From Polynucleobacter sp. MG-6-Vaara-E2 (GTDB lineage Bacteria > Pseudomonadota > Gammaproteobacteria > Burkholderiales > Burkholderiaceae): a DNA stretch of 64,000 bases. Position 1 is the first letter of the stretch, and the number at the start of each line of letters is the position of its first letter. The DNA is taken from contig NZ_CP061303.1 of the NCBI RefSeq assembly GCF_018687695.1, forward strand, positions 1,116,001 through 1,180,000. The letters run 5' to 3'. Positions 51,319-58,901 of the stretch are shown in pieces. The notes below the pieces were generated by a model. The model had not been told where the DNA came from, did not search any database, and worked only from the letters and a program-made list of their open reading frames with translations. The position numbers and the translations under genes were made by a program.

Positions 51319-52368
51319 TTAGAACTTCAGAGCAGGAATACCGCACTCCTTAGCGCAGGTATTTAATGCCTCCAATAATTCTGGAGACACAGGAATGCCC
51401 GCCTTTGCTCTCTCCGACATCGTCCTAGCGGCACCCTCACCTGGCACCCGAATTTCTTTAACGCCAGGTAACGTTGATGAATTTTTAAGATCATTCACCA
51501 AGGTGGTTACTCTGGCAACAAAGTCCTCCTTATTACCAAAGGCGCTTGGGTCAACCGCAATAATTGTTTGACCAGTATTGGTGACTAAATCGTGATGCGC
51601 ATTGAAGTCAATCGTTCCCCTGCCAACCGCGGCATTGTTGAGCGCACCGGCTAGCAATCCAATCATGACTGCCAAGCCATAACCCTTATAACCCCCAATG
51701 GGCAATAGCGAACCTTCAGCGGACTTTTTAGGATCAGTAATCGGCTTGCCCTGACGATCAATCATCCAATCATCTGGAATGGACTCACCCTTTTGTGCCG
51801 CTACTTTAACTTTTCCGTAAGCAGCTACCGTTGTTGCAATATCGAGGAGCACTGTAGGCTCATCACCAGCAGGCACCGCAATTGCAATCGGATTAGTGGA
51901 TAGCAGCAAATCGATACCACCCCATGGCGCCATATGATTGGCATTGCCTACTGCCATATAGATACCGATATAACCATGCTCTGCCAATTTGCGCACATAT
52001 ACCGATGCAGCTCCTGAATGGTTACCAAAGTGGCTACCTATCCAGCAGACACTATGCTGCTTTACTTTTTCAATCGCGAGATCAACAGCTTTGTTCATTA
52101 CCAAATGACCCAAGGCGTTGTCACCATTAATTAAGGCAGTTGCACCCTGCTCGCGCTCAACGTGAATATTGGGATGAAGGTTTACGCCACCGGCCCGAAT
52201 TCTTTTGAGGTAAGCAGGCAGGCGAAATATTCCATGACCATCTGCCCCAACGAGATCGGACTTGACCATTAAATTGGCAATGATGTCAGCATCTCCCGCA
52301 GGAACTTTTTCAGCCTGAAGTGCGCTTGAGATAAAACGCTCTGCGTCTGCTATTGGCAAGTAGTTCAT
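51319..52368 (-). CDS. Malate/L-lactate dehydrogenase (Ldh) family oxidoreductase
   Basis: NAD(P)-dependent dehydrogenase of 349 residues of the family with YiaK, ureidoglycolate and sulfolactate dehydrogenases. DGHGIFRLPAYLKRIRAGGVN contains the conserved His of the family, SHFGNHSGAASVYVRKLAEHGYIGI, STNPIAIAVPAGDEPTVLLDIATTVAAYGKV, and GGYKGYGLAVMIGLLAGAL follow. It would interconvert a 2-hydroxy acid and a 2-oxo acid. It is 7 bases upstream of nothing else but directly follows the GntR gene (6 bases), within the sugar-acid operon. Confidence 0.93.
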   Translation of the reverse strand: MNYLPIADAERFISSALQAEKVPAGDADIIANLMVKSDLVGADGHGIFRLPAYLKRIRAGGVNLHPNIHVEREQGATALINGDNALGHLVMNKAVDLAIEKVKQHSVCWIGSHFGNHSGAASVYVRKLAEHGYIGIYMAVGNANHMAPWGGIDLLLSTNPIAIAVPAGDEPTVLLDIATTVAAYGKVKVAAQKGESIPDDWMIDRQGKPITDPKKSAEGSLLPIGGYKGYGLAVMIGLLAGALNNAAVGRGTIDFNAHHDLVTNTGQTIIAVDPSAFGNKEDFVARVTTLVNDLKNSSTLPGVKEIRVPGEGAARTMSERAKAGIPVSPELLEALNTCAKECGIPALKF

Positions 52369-52374
52369 AGTGAC

Positions 52375-53109
52375 TTAAACCTCTGAGCTCGCTTTAAATT
52401 CCATGCTGTAAACATACTTATTTTCTGGGTGGTGCGTTACTGTCACTTCAAATAATTTATCTTGATCATCAAAATAGCGACGAATAATTACCAAGCATGA
52501 AGTTTCCGGCTTGATGTGAAGTTTTGCTGCAATCTCTGGTGAGGCAACAGCTGCATAGACATCAACTTCAGCCCTTTCAATGCGAGCGCCGTATTTTTTC
52601 TCAATTTGCTCATAGACCATTATCTGAGTGTGCTCTGGATCTTTTGTCAGCGATGCAAACTGCGGCAGGATATAGATGTCTGTCCAAGCAATCACCTCTT
52701 CAGCTTGTTGACGCTTACGAATTCCACCAATGTGATACCAAGACGACCCAACTGGGGCGCCCACGATCAAACTCAAGCGCTTATCTAGCTCAATAAATTC
52801 TTCAACTAGGTTTTCACGATAGGTATCGCGTGAGTAACTCAGAATATCAATTGGAGAGTTATAACTTTGAGTGAAACGCCGTAAGCGCTGCCTTGAAACT
52901 ACTTTCGTTGGTGCGCCTTGATGGCGATAAATCAAGCCATTAGCTTCCAAGATTTGTAGTGCATGGCGCAATGTATGCCGACTAGACTGAAAATCTCGGC
53001 AAAGATCCGCCTCGGCAGGCAAGACGGATCCCACCGGCCAATCACCGTTATAAATACGCTGCTCTAGTGTATTCGCTAGAGCTTTGTATAACGGTAATCG
53101 CTCAGTCAA
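52375..53109 (-). CDS. GntR family (HutC/UTRA) transcription regulator
   Basis: Regulator of 244 residues from a TTG at 53109; the frame opens further to a TTG at 53142, which would overlap the SMP-30 gene. The winged-helix domain shows PLYKALANTLEQRIYNGDWPVGSVLPAEADLCRDF and SRHTLRHALQILEANGLI. The C-terminal UTRA ligand domain begins near residue 95. HutC-type regulators usually respond to a sugar, amino-acid or organic-acid ligand and repress adjacent genes. It lies inside the operon it probably controls; candidate operators with TATACGG are listed separately. Confidence 0.92.
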   Translation of the reverse strand: MTERLPLYKALANTLEQRIYNGDWPVGSVLPAEADLCRDFQSSRHTLRHALQILEANGLIYRHQGAPTKVVSRQRLRRFTQSYNSPIDILSYSRDTYRENLVEEFIELDKRLSLIVGAPVGSSWYHIGGIRKRQQAEEVIAWTDIYILPQFASLTKDPEHTQIMVYEQIEKKYGARIERAEVDVYAAVASPEIAAKLHIKPETSCLVIIRRYFDDQDKLFEVTVTHHPENKYVYSMEFKASSEV

Positions 53110-53110
53110 T

Positions 53111-54043
53111 TTAGGAAAGTCCAAACATTTTTTTGCCAGCAACTGGCACGTGTGCTTTCAGAATATCGCCTGATAAAGACTCAGTGATATAGAGATCTTT
53201 ATTGTCGGGACCGCCAAAACACATATTAGCCAAATGATGGTGATGTGGGTTCTCAGAGTAGATCAAGTGGGTTGGCAACATATTGTTGTCAAATCTCCAG
53301 ATACCAATACCGAGGTGGCACACCAATAAGCCATTTTCTGAATCCATTTCAATACCATCAGGACCTGCAACACCACCAGTCAACTGCACCGCCACACCAG
53401 TCTTAGAAACAGAGCCGTCTGCCATCAAAGGTAATCTCCAGATTTGCTGAGATCTTGTAGCGGCTACGAACACATGCTTTTCTTGAGTGTTTAAAGTAAT
53501 GCCATTTGGACTTGGGACATTCAGAGCCAAGCGATCGAGTTGACCATTGGCACGCAATCTAAATACGCGACCGGTTGGATCAGCAATACCAGTCTGACCT
53601 TGATCGGTGAAATACAAATCGCCGTTAGAAGCAAAATGCAGATCGTTCAAACCTTTGAAGTTCTCGCTGTACATGGAGCCCAAAATGGTTTCAATTTTTC
53701 CAGTCTTTGGATCCAAGGCGAGTAAGCCTGCTTTGTAGTCACAAATAAAGGCACGGCCATCCTTATGAAACTTCATGCCGTTTGGCCAACCGTCGTATTG
53801 AGTAATAAGCTCCCACTCGCCTTTCTTATCAATGCGGAAAATACGGCCAAAAGGAATATCCACAAACCATAGATTTCCTTCACGATCAAATGAAGGGCCC
53901 TCTAAAAAGCACTCTACTTCCGCGCCCTGACGATTTGGGTCAGACCAGCCTGTACGGGATTTTTTGCGGAATTTCGCAGGCATGGATGAAAAAACTTCAG
54001 TCTTGATTTTTTCAACCGGCTGGAAGGGGTTATGCATCGTCAT
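53111..54043 (-). CDS. SMP-30/gluconolactonase/LRE family lactonase
   Basis: Six-bladed propeller protein of 310 residues. Metal-binding features are seen in FLEGPSFDREGNLWFVDIPFGRIFRI (Glu), NGMKFHKDGRAFICDYKAGL, GLNDLHFASNGDLYFTDQG (Asn and Asp) and GPDGIEMDSENGLLVCH (Asp). It would open sugar lactones to the acid. The start has a GGAG site and lies at the left of a 143-base intergenic region shared with the divergent 3-hydroxyacyl-CoA-dehydrogenase-like gene, where TATACGG boxes occur. It is first in its operon. Confidence 0.92.
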   Translation of the reverse strand: MTMHNPFQPVEKIKTEVFSSMPAKFRKKSRTGWSDPNRQGAEVECFLEGPSFDREGNLWFVDIPFGRIFRIDKKGEWELITQYDGWPNGMKFHKDGRAFICDYKAGLLALDPKTGKIETILGSMYSENFKGLNDLHFASNGDLYFTDQGQTGIADPTGRVFRLRANGQLDRLALNVPSPNGITLNTQEKHVFVAATRSQQIWRLPLMADGSVSKTGVAVQLTGGVAGPDGIEMDSENGLLVCHLGIGIWRFDNNMLPTHLIYSENPHHHHLANMCFGGPDNKDLYITESLSGDILKAHVPVAGKKMFGLS

Positions 54044-54060
54044 GTGGAGGTCTCCTAGGA

Positions 54061-54079
54061 TAAGTTATACGGATAAGTG
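54061..54079 (+). promoter_or_regulatory. Candidate GntR operator, site A
   Basis: TAAGTTATACGGATAAGTG with TATACGG at 54066-54072, placed 18 bases upstream of the SMP-30 start codon. ATAAGT repeats flank the core. A near-identical 13-base core (TATACGGWTAAGT) is present on the other strand at site B, and TATACGG recurs at site C. Regulator assignment is inference. Confidence 0.45.
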
Positions 54080-54161
54080 AATTTTATTATTTAACTATTA
54101 AACCATAAATAATGCTAATCTTACGCATCTATTGATGAAATTTGATCAAGCCCAATTAATT

Positions 54162-54182
54162 ACTTAACCGTATAGGTTTAAA
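54162..54182 (-). promoter_or_regulatory. Candidate GntR operator, site B
   Basis: On the minus strand this reads TTTAAACCTATACGGTTAAGT. It contains a palindrome AACC-N5-GGTT and the core TATACGG. It ends 5 bases before the start codon of the 3-hydroxyacyl-CoA-dehydrogenase-like gene, so a bound protein would block its transcription or initiation. Together with site A it shares TATACGG[A/T]TAAGT. Confidence 0.45.
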
Positions 54183-54186
54183 AAAT

Positions 54187-55122
54187 ATGAAATCTGTAAC
54201 TGTTATCGGAACCGGAATCATGGGGGCTGGCATTGCTGCTGGCTTTATCGCCCAGAACATCCCTGTAGTCATATTGGGCAGAACAAAAGAAAAGGCTGAG
54301 GCTTGCTTAGATAAGGCCATCACCCTAGCAAAGAAAATTGGCGTGGTAGGAGACAATGCCACCAAAGAAGAAGCTGACATTAAGAAGCAGCATTTCGTTG
54401 GAGTCATGGAGGAGTGGCAGAGCTGGGATCAATGCTCATGGGTGATTGAAACCGTAGCCGAAAACTTAGAGCTCAAACAAAAGGTATTTCAATACCTTGA
54501 TCAGGTCGTGCCAGCAAATATTCCCATTGGCAGCAATAGCTCCGGTTTTCCCATTAGCAAAATTGCCGAAGGACTCAAGACCGCCAATCGCATGATGGGC
54601 GCCCACTACTTCATGCCAGCAGAGGTCGTGCCCTTAGTAGAGATCGTCATGGGACAAAAGACAGAGCTCAAATATGCAGAGCAGGCTTGTGAGCTGTATA
54701 AAAAAATTGATAAGAAGCCTGTTCTGGTGAAGAAGGACATCCCTGGATTTTTAGCCAATCGCATTCAGCACGCTTTAATGAGAGAGGCGCTCTCGCTTGT
54801 GCAAGAAGGGATCGCTACCCCTGCAGATATTGATGATGCAGTCAGATACAGCTTTGGCTTTCGCTATGCTGCCGTGGGCCCAATGACCCAAAAAGAAATT
54901 TCTGGCTGGGATGGAATGGCTAACGCCGCTAAAGAAATTTATCCATCACTATCGAACATCACCGCCCTGCCCCCGAAGGTCGTTCAACTCATGGCTGACG
55001 GTAAAACAGGCATGAAAGCAGGTGAAGGTTTTAGAAAGTGGACTCCAGAAGAAATTAAATCCGTCTCCGATTCCTACTCTCGAAGATTAAAAGCCGCTTT
55101 TGATGTACTTAATATTGAATGA
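54187..55122 (+). CDS. 3-hydroxyacyl-CoA dehydrogenase-like NAD-binding oxidoreductase
   Basis: NAD-dependent dehydrogenase of 311 residues. The Rossmann motif VIGTGIMGAGIAAGFIAQN is at the N-terminus, SNSSGFPISKIA and AHYFMPAEVVPLVEIV contain the catalytic Ser and His as in HAD-type enzymes, and DIPGFLANRIQHALMREALSLVQEG begins the helical domain. The family also includes L-gulonate 3-dehydrogenase (lambda-crystallin) and L-carnitine dehydrogenase. In a setting of a lactonase and a sugar-acid dehydratase, a hydroxy-acid dehydrogenase is more likely than a beta-oxidation enzyme. It is divergent from SMP-30 and overlaps the convergent enolase-superfamily gene by 14 bases. Confidence 0.9.
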   Translation: MKSVTVIGTGIMGAGIAAGFIAQNIPVVILGRTKEKAEACLDKAITLAKKIGVVGDNATKEEADIKKQHFVGVMEEWQSWDQCSWVIETVAENLELKQKVFQYLDQVVPANIPIGSNSSGFPISKIAEGLKTANRMMGAHYFMPAEVVPLVEIVMGQKTELKYAEQACELYKKIDKKPVLVKKDIPGFLANRIQHALMREALSLVQEGIATPADIDDAVRYSFGFRYAAVGPMTQKEISGWDGMANAAKEIYPSLSNITALPPKVVQLMADGKTGMKAGEGFRKWTPEEIKSVSDSYSRRLKAAFDVLNIE

Positions 55123-56254
55123 CTGAGTGACCTTGGGCTATGGCATCCTTCACACGATCCAGATTGGGAGTCACTCCAACACCAGTAGTGTTGAGTTGCG
55201 CGATATCCAGATGGCCGTGCTTTGCGCTTAATGGACGATCGCAAATATCAAAGCGTAGATATTGATTTGACATGCTAAATCCCCAAGGCACATCTCCAAT
55301 TGCAAAACCAATCGCTGCCGTTGCTGCTCCTGCTAGCGATGTTTCCGCTACCTTGCAAGCAAGGTTGAGTTTGAGATTGTTTCTGCGCAGAATTTGTGCA
55401 CATTTCCAAGCTGCTAACACTCCACCGGTCTTGATGAGCTTAAGACTTGCCCCATCGAGCGCTTTAGCACTCATGAATGCTTCTATCTCGTCAGCCCCAT
55501 GGATAGATTCATCTAGGCCAATAGGAATAGGTGAACGCTCTTTAAGCACCACAAAGTCTGCCAAAGCACAATCAGCATGGATTAATTGCTCCGCAAAAGA
55601 TAACTTGCTTGCTTGTTTGGAGGTACAGAATTGCACGGCATCATCTAAAGACATAGCGCCATTTGCGTCCACCGAGATGACATCGCCCTCTAACAAATCA
55701 GATAGCACTTCTACTCTGTGCAAATCTTCTTTCAAAGATAAAGAGCCAATCTTAATTTTCCAATGTTTAAATCCTGCCTCACGAAATGATTTGGCATCGG
55801 CCATTTCCTTTTCCAATGTACCACCTAACATACGGAGCAATGGAAGTTCAGTGAATACTGGTAAATCGACTCCAGCGCTCAGTGAGCGCAAGTACTTCCA
55901 TAAGGAAATTGAGTTTTTCTGCGTGTATAGATCAAGTAATGCCATTTGCAGGCAAGATTTCGCTGATGGATTGCCATACAAAATTGCATCACAAGCTTTT
56001 GCAAAATACTTCGGATCGCTCCACTCTGGTTCACGGGCCTTATCCACTAGATATTTGACGCTGGCCAATAAGCTCTCAAGCGTTTCACCAGTCATGAGTG
56101 GCGCGACAGATGCCTCTCCCCAGCCTTGGCGGCCCTCTTCATCAGTTAGGCAAAGTAATACTGTTTTGGCATCCGCGATCAGCTCTTTAGCCATCTTGAT
56201 TGGGTCAACAAGTGGTATCGAAAGCGGAAAGATGGTTGCCTGAGTGATTTTCAT
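55109..56254 (-). CDS. Mandelate racemase/muconate lactonizing enzyme family protein
   Basis: Enolase-superfamily enzyme of 381 residues. The N-terminal capping domain is followed by a barrel with the KIKIG motif near residue 165, metal ligands in VISVDANG (Asp), LSFAEQL (Glu) and GLDESI (Asp), and the lysine of LKLIKTGG near 260. The residue pattern (KxK plus K) resembles muconate-lactonizing enzymes or dipeptide epimerases more than sugar-acid dehydratases, so the reaction (racemisation, cycloisomerisation) is open. It shares a 61-base promoter region with the divergent Bug-UxaA operon and has no obvious ribosome site. Confidence 0.88.
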   Translation of the reverse strand: MKITQATIFPLSIPLVDPIKMAKELIADAKTVLLCLTDEEGRQGWGEASVAPLMTGETLESLLASVKYLVDKAREPEWSDPKYFAKACDAILYGNPSAKSCLQMALLDLYTQKNSISLWKYLRSLSAGVDLPVFTELPLLRMLGGTLEKEMADAKSFREAGFKHWKIKIGSLSLKEDLHRVEVLSDLLEGDVISVDANGAMSLDDAVQFCTSKQASKLSFAEQLIHADCALADFVVLKERSPIPIGLDESIHGADEIEAFMSAKALDGASLKLIKTGGVLAAWKCAQILRRNNLKLNLACKVAETSLAGAATAAIGFAIGDVPWGFSMSNQYLRFDICDRPLSAKHGHLDIAQLNTTGVGVTPNLDRVKDAIAQGHSVIQY

Positions 56255-56285
56255 TTTTTACAAAGCATCTAAAACAAATATTAAA

Positions 56286-56307
56286 TAAGAATATACGGAA
56301 TACGGAG
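56286..56307 (+). promoter_or_regulatory. Candidate GntR operator, site C
   Basis: AAGAATATACGGAATACGGAG: TATACGG at 56292-56298 followed by a second ATACGGA. It lies between the divergent enolase-superfamily gene and the Bug-UxaA operon and overlaps the ribosome site (GGAG) of the Bug gene. It matches the core of sites A and B, but the right flank differs. Confidence 0.4.
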
Positions 56308-56315
56308 AACATTAC

Positions 56316-57278
56316 ATGAGAAAAACTTTTTTAGCATTGTTGCTGGTCACCATTGGCTTTAGCACTACTTTGCAGGCACAAACCTACCCATCACAACCAA
56401 TCAAACTGATCGTTCCCTTTGCTGCGGGTGGCCCTTCCGATGTTCTCGCGAGAGGATTTACTCCCAAACTGGGTGAGAACTTGGGGCAAGCAATCATCAT
56501 TGAAAACAAACCGGGGGCTGGCGCAAACCTTGCCGCTGAATATGTCGCGAACTCCAAACCTGATGGCTACACGCTCTTTCTGATGATGGTAGGAACACAG
56601 GCCATTAATGAAACACTCTATAAAAAATTAAATTACAACCTCGTTAAGGATTTCTCCCCGGTATCTTTGGTTGCCTCTTCATCACTACTTTTTGTTGCTA
56701 ACCCTTCTGCTCCATTTAAAACGATTTCTGAGTTGGTGGCTTATGCAAAAGCCAATCCGAATAAAGTCAGTTTTGCATCCTCAGGCGCTGGAACGCCATT
56801 GCATCTCGGTGGCGAACTCTTTAATACGCTTGCAGGAACGGATATCCTGCATGTCCCATACAAAGGGGCTGCACCTGCTTTAACTGATGTGTTGGGCGGT
56901 CAAATTGAAACTGCTTTAGTGGGCACCCCAGCTGCGCTTCCTTATGTGCGCTCTGGGAAATTAGTACCGCTTGGCATTACTAGCCTCAAGCGCTCCCCAG
57001 CCGCTCCTGAGATTCCTGCCATTTCAGAGTACTACCCAAAGTTTGAAGTAGAGCTGGTGTACGCCATTGTTGCCCCAGCAAAGACGCCCAAAGCAGTTAT
57101 CGATAAACTGAACTCACAATTAAATGCGGTTCTCAATAATCCAGAAATCAAAGCGCAAATCAATAGTAAAGGCTTTGAGATTGTGACTAGCAGTCCATCT
57201 CAATTGGGCGATTACATTAAGTCAGAGGTTTCCAAATGGGCCCCCATCGTGAAAAAGTCTGGCGCAACTCCTGAATAA
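56316..57278 (+). CDS. Bug family tripartite tricarboxylate transporter substrate-binding protein
   Basis: Periplasmic receptor of 320 residues, signal peptide ending near LQAQT (22). YPSQPIKLIVPFAAGGPSDVLARGF, IENKPGAGANLAAEYV, HVPYKGAAPALTDVLGG and the ending KWAPIVKKSG are family features. GGAGA precedes the ATG by 7 bases. It is first of an operon with the UxaA-type dehydratase gene 26 bases after its stop, so a hexonate or hexarate ligand is plausible. Confidence 0.93.
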   Translation: MRKTFLALLLVTIGFSTTLQAQTYPSQPIKLIVPFAAGGPSDVLARGFTPKLGENLGQAIIIENKPGAGANLAAEYVANSKPDGYTLFLMMVGTQAINETLYKKLNYNLVKDFSPVSLVASSSLLFVANPSAPFKTISELVAYAKANPNKVSFASSGAGTPLHLGGELFNTLAGTDILHVPYKGAAPALTDVLGGQIETALVGTPAALPYVRSGKLVPLGITSLKRSPAAPEIPAISEYYPKFEVELVYAIVAPAKTPKAVIDKLNSQLNAVLNNPEIKAQINSKGFEIVTSSPSQLGDYIKSEVSKWAPIVKKSGATPE

Positions 57279-57304
57279 TCAAACTCTCTATTTGAAAGAA
57301 ATCC

Positions 57305-58852
57305 ATGATTGAAATCTCTGAAAAACGTCTAATAGGTCCGATTATTCGCCTGCATCCTAATGACAATATCGTCGTTGCTCGTGTTGACGTGGGTATTGGC
57401 ACTGAAGTACCTAGTGAGAACTTCACAAGTCGTAGCCAAGTACCAGCTGGGTACAAGATTGCTACCAAAAAGATTCTCAAGGGCGAGCCGATTCTTAAAT
57501 ACAACGTCACCGTTGGTTTTGCTAATACCGATATTGAGCCTGGCACCATGGTTCACAGCCATAACACCGAGTTCAGAGAGTTTGATCGTGACTATGCTTA
57601 TGCAAGCGAGTTCAAGCCAACCCAAATGTTGCCAGAATCAGAACGTGCTACTTTCCAAGGATATGTCAGACCAAATGGCAAAGTGGGTACTCGGAATTTC
57701 ATTGGTATTTTGTCCACCGTCAATTGCTCTGCAACTGTAGTGAATAAAATCGCTGACTACTTCACCCCAGAGCGTTTAAAAGACTATCCAAACGTTGATG
57801 GTGTAGTGGCATTTAGTCACGATATCGGCTGCGGTATGGAAATGAGTGGCGAACCCATGCAGTTGCTGCGTCGTACGATGGCTGGCTATGCTCGTCACCC
57901 TAACCTCGCGGCCGCATTGATCGTTGGCTTAGGTTGTGAGCGCAACCAACTTAAAGGTTTGATGGAGCAAGAGGACCTTAAAGAAGGATCTAACCTCCAT
58001 ACCTTCATCATGCAAGAGTCTGGCGGCACTCGCAAAACCATTGAAGCAGGCATTGAGGCGGTCAAAGCTCTTTTACCAGAAGCGAATAAAGCAAAACGGG
58101 AAACCGTATCCGCAAGCCATTTAACAGTGGGCTTGCAATGTGGTGGCTCTGATGGCTTTTCTTCGATCACCGCCAATCCAGCACTAGGCGCAGCAATTGA
58201 TATTTTGTCTCGTCATGGTGGCACAGGAATTCTGTCGGAGACTCCAGAGATCTATGGTGTTGAACATACTCTTACTCGACGCGCAGCAAGCCAAGCAGTT
58301 GGTGAAAAACTGATCAAACGTATTCGCTGGTGGAAGGATGAGTACTCGGTTGGTCGTGATGTGCAGATCAATGGCCAAGTTAGTCCAGGCAATCAAATTG
58401 GCGGCCTTGCCAATATTTTTGAGAAGTCTTTAGGCTCCTCGATGAAGGGTGGAACAGGCCCGCTGATGGAAGTTTATAAATATGCAGAACCAGTAACTGC
58501 GAAAGGTTTTGTATTTATGGACACCCCTGGTTTTGATCCTGTATCTGCTACGGGACAAATTGCTGGCGGCGCCAATCTCATTGCCTTTACAACCGGTCGT
58601 GGCTCGATGTTTGGCTCTAAACCTGCACCATGCATCAAGCTTGCCACTAACACCCCCATGTATCAAAGACTTACAGAAGACATGGACATCAATTGTGGCG
58701 AAATTTTGGATGGCACTGTCTCCGTTCAAGAGATGGGGCAGCGTATTTTTGAGCTATTCCTCAGAACTGCATCCGGAGAGCCTTCTAAGAGTGAATTGTT
58801 GGGCTTAGGCGATTATGAATTTGTGCCTTGGCAAATTGGCGTGATGAGCTAA
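57305..58852 (+). CDS. UxaA family altronate/galactarate-type dehydratase
   Basis: Protein of 515 residues combining the N-terminal SAF domain (about 1-100) and the large C-terminal dehydratase domain. Seen are GYVRPNGKVGTRNFIGILSTVNCSATV, FSHDIGCGMEMSGEPM, IVGLGCERNQLKGLM and VGLQCGGSDGFSSITANPALGAA, all typical of altronate and galactarate dehydratases; the cysteines probably bind iron. The same family includes sulfolactate sulfo-lyase (usually split into two subunits). The reaction would give a 2-keto-3-deoxy acid. It follows a Bug receptor and is followed by an unusual hairpin before cbpA. Confidence 0.92.
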   Translation: MIEISEKRLIGPIIRLHPNDNIVVARVDVGIGTEVPSENFTSRSQVPAGYKIATKKILKGEPILKYNVTVGFANTDIEPGTMVHSHNTEFREFDRDYAYASEFKPTQMLPESERATFQGYVRPNGKVGTRNFIGILSTVNCSATVVNKIADYFTPERLKDYPNVDGVVAFSHDIGCGMEMSGEPMQLLRRTMAGYARHPNLAAALIVGLGCERNQLKGLMEQEDLKEGSNLHTFIMQESGGTRKTIEAGIEAVKALLPEANKAKRETVSASHLTVGLQCGGSDGFSSITANPALGAAIDILSRHGGTGILSETPEIYGVEHTLTRRAASQAVGEKLIKRIRWWKDEYSVGRDVQINGQVSPGNQIGGLANIFEKSLGSSMKGGTGPLMEVYKYAEPVTAKGFVFMDTPGFDPVSATGQIAGGANLIAFTTGRGSMFGSKPAPCIKLATNTPMYQRLTEDMDINCGEILDGTVSVQEMGQRIFELFLRTASGEPSKSELLGLGDYEFVPWQIGVMS

Positions 58853-58855
58853 TAC

Positions 58856-58899
58856 GCCTGTAGAATTAATCCATTGGCTTACTATGGATTAATACAGGC
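58856..58899 (+). promoter_or_regulatory. Long hairpin/palindrome ending at the cbpA start region
   Basis: GCCTGT (58856) pairs with ACAGGC (58899), and ATTAATCCAT (58865) pairs with ATGGATTAAT (58893), with loop TGGCTTACT and a three-base bulge AGA: 16 pairs in all. It ends two bases before the cbpA ATG and the right arm includes the only ribosome-site-like AGG. No T run follows, so it is a poor terminator. It may be an RNA thermometer or, as a 10-N9-10 palindrome, a repressor operator. TAGAAT at 58861 could be a -10 box overlapping it. Confidence 0.55.
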
Positions 58900-58901
58900 T
58901 T

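Noticed and set aside
53110..53142. Longer start for the GntR regulator
   Set aside because: It would overlap the SMP-30 coding end by 32 bases and adds residues before the normal helix-turn-helix domain; a TTG at 53109 suits better, though experimental proof is lacking.
55272..56243. Open frame of 323 codons on the plus strand
   Set aside because: It is fully antisense to the enolase-superfamily gene, Ser- and Ala-rich, with no family features; the minus-strand frame has clear catalytic motifs.
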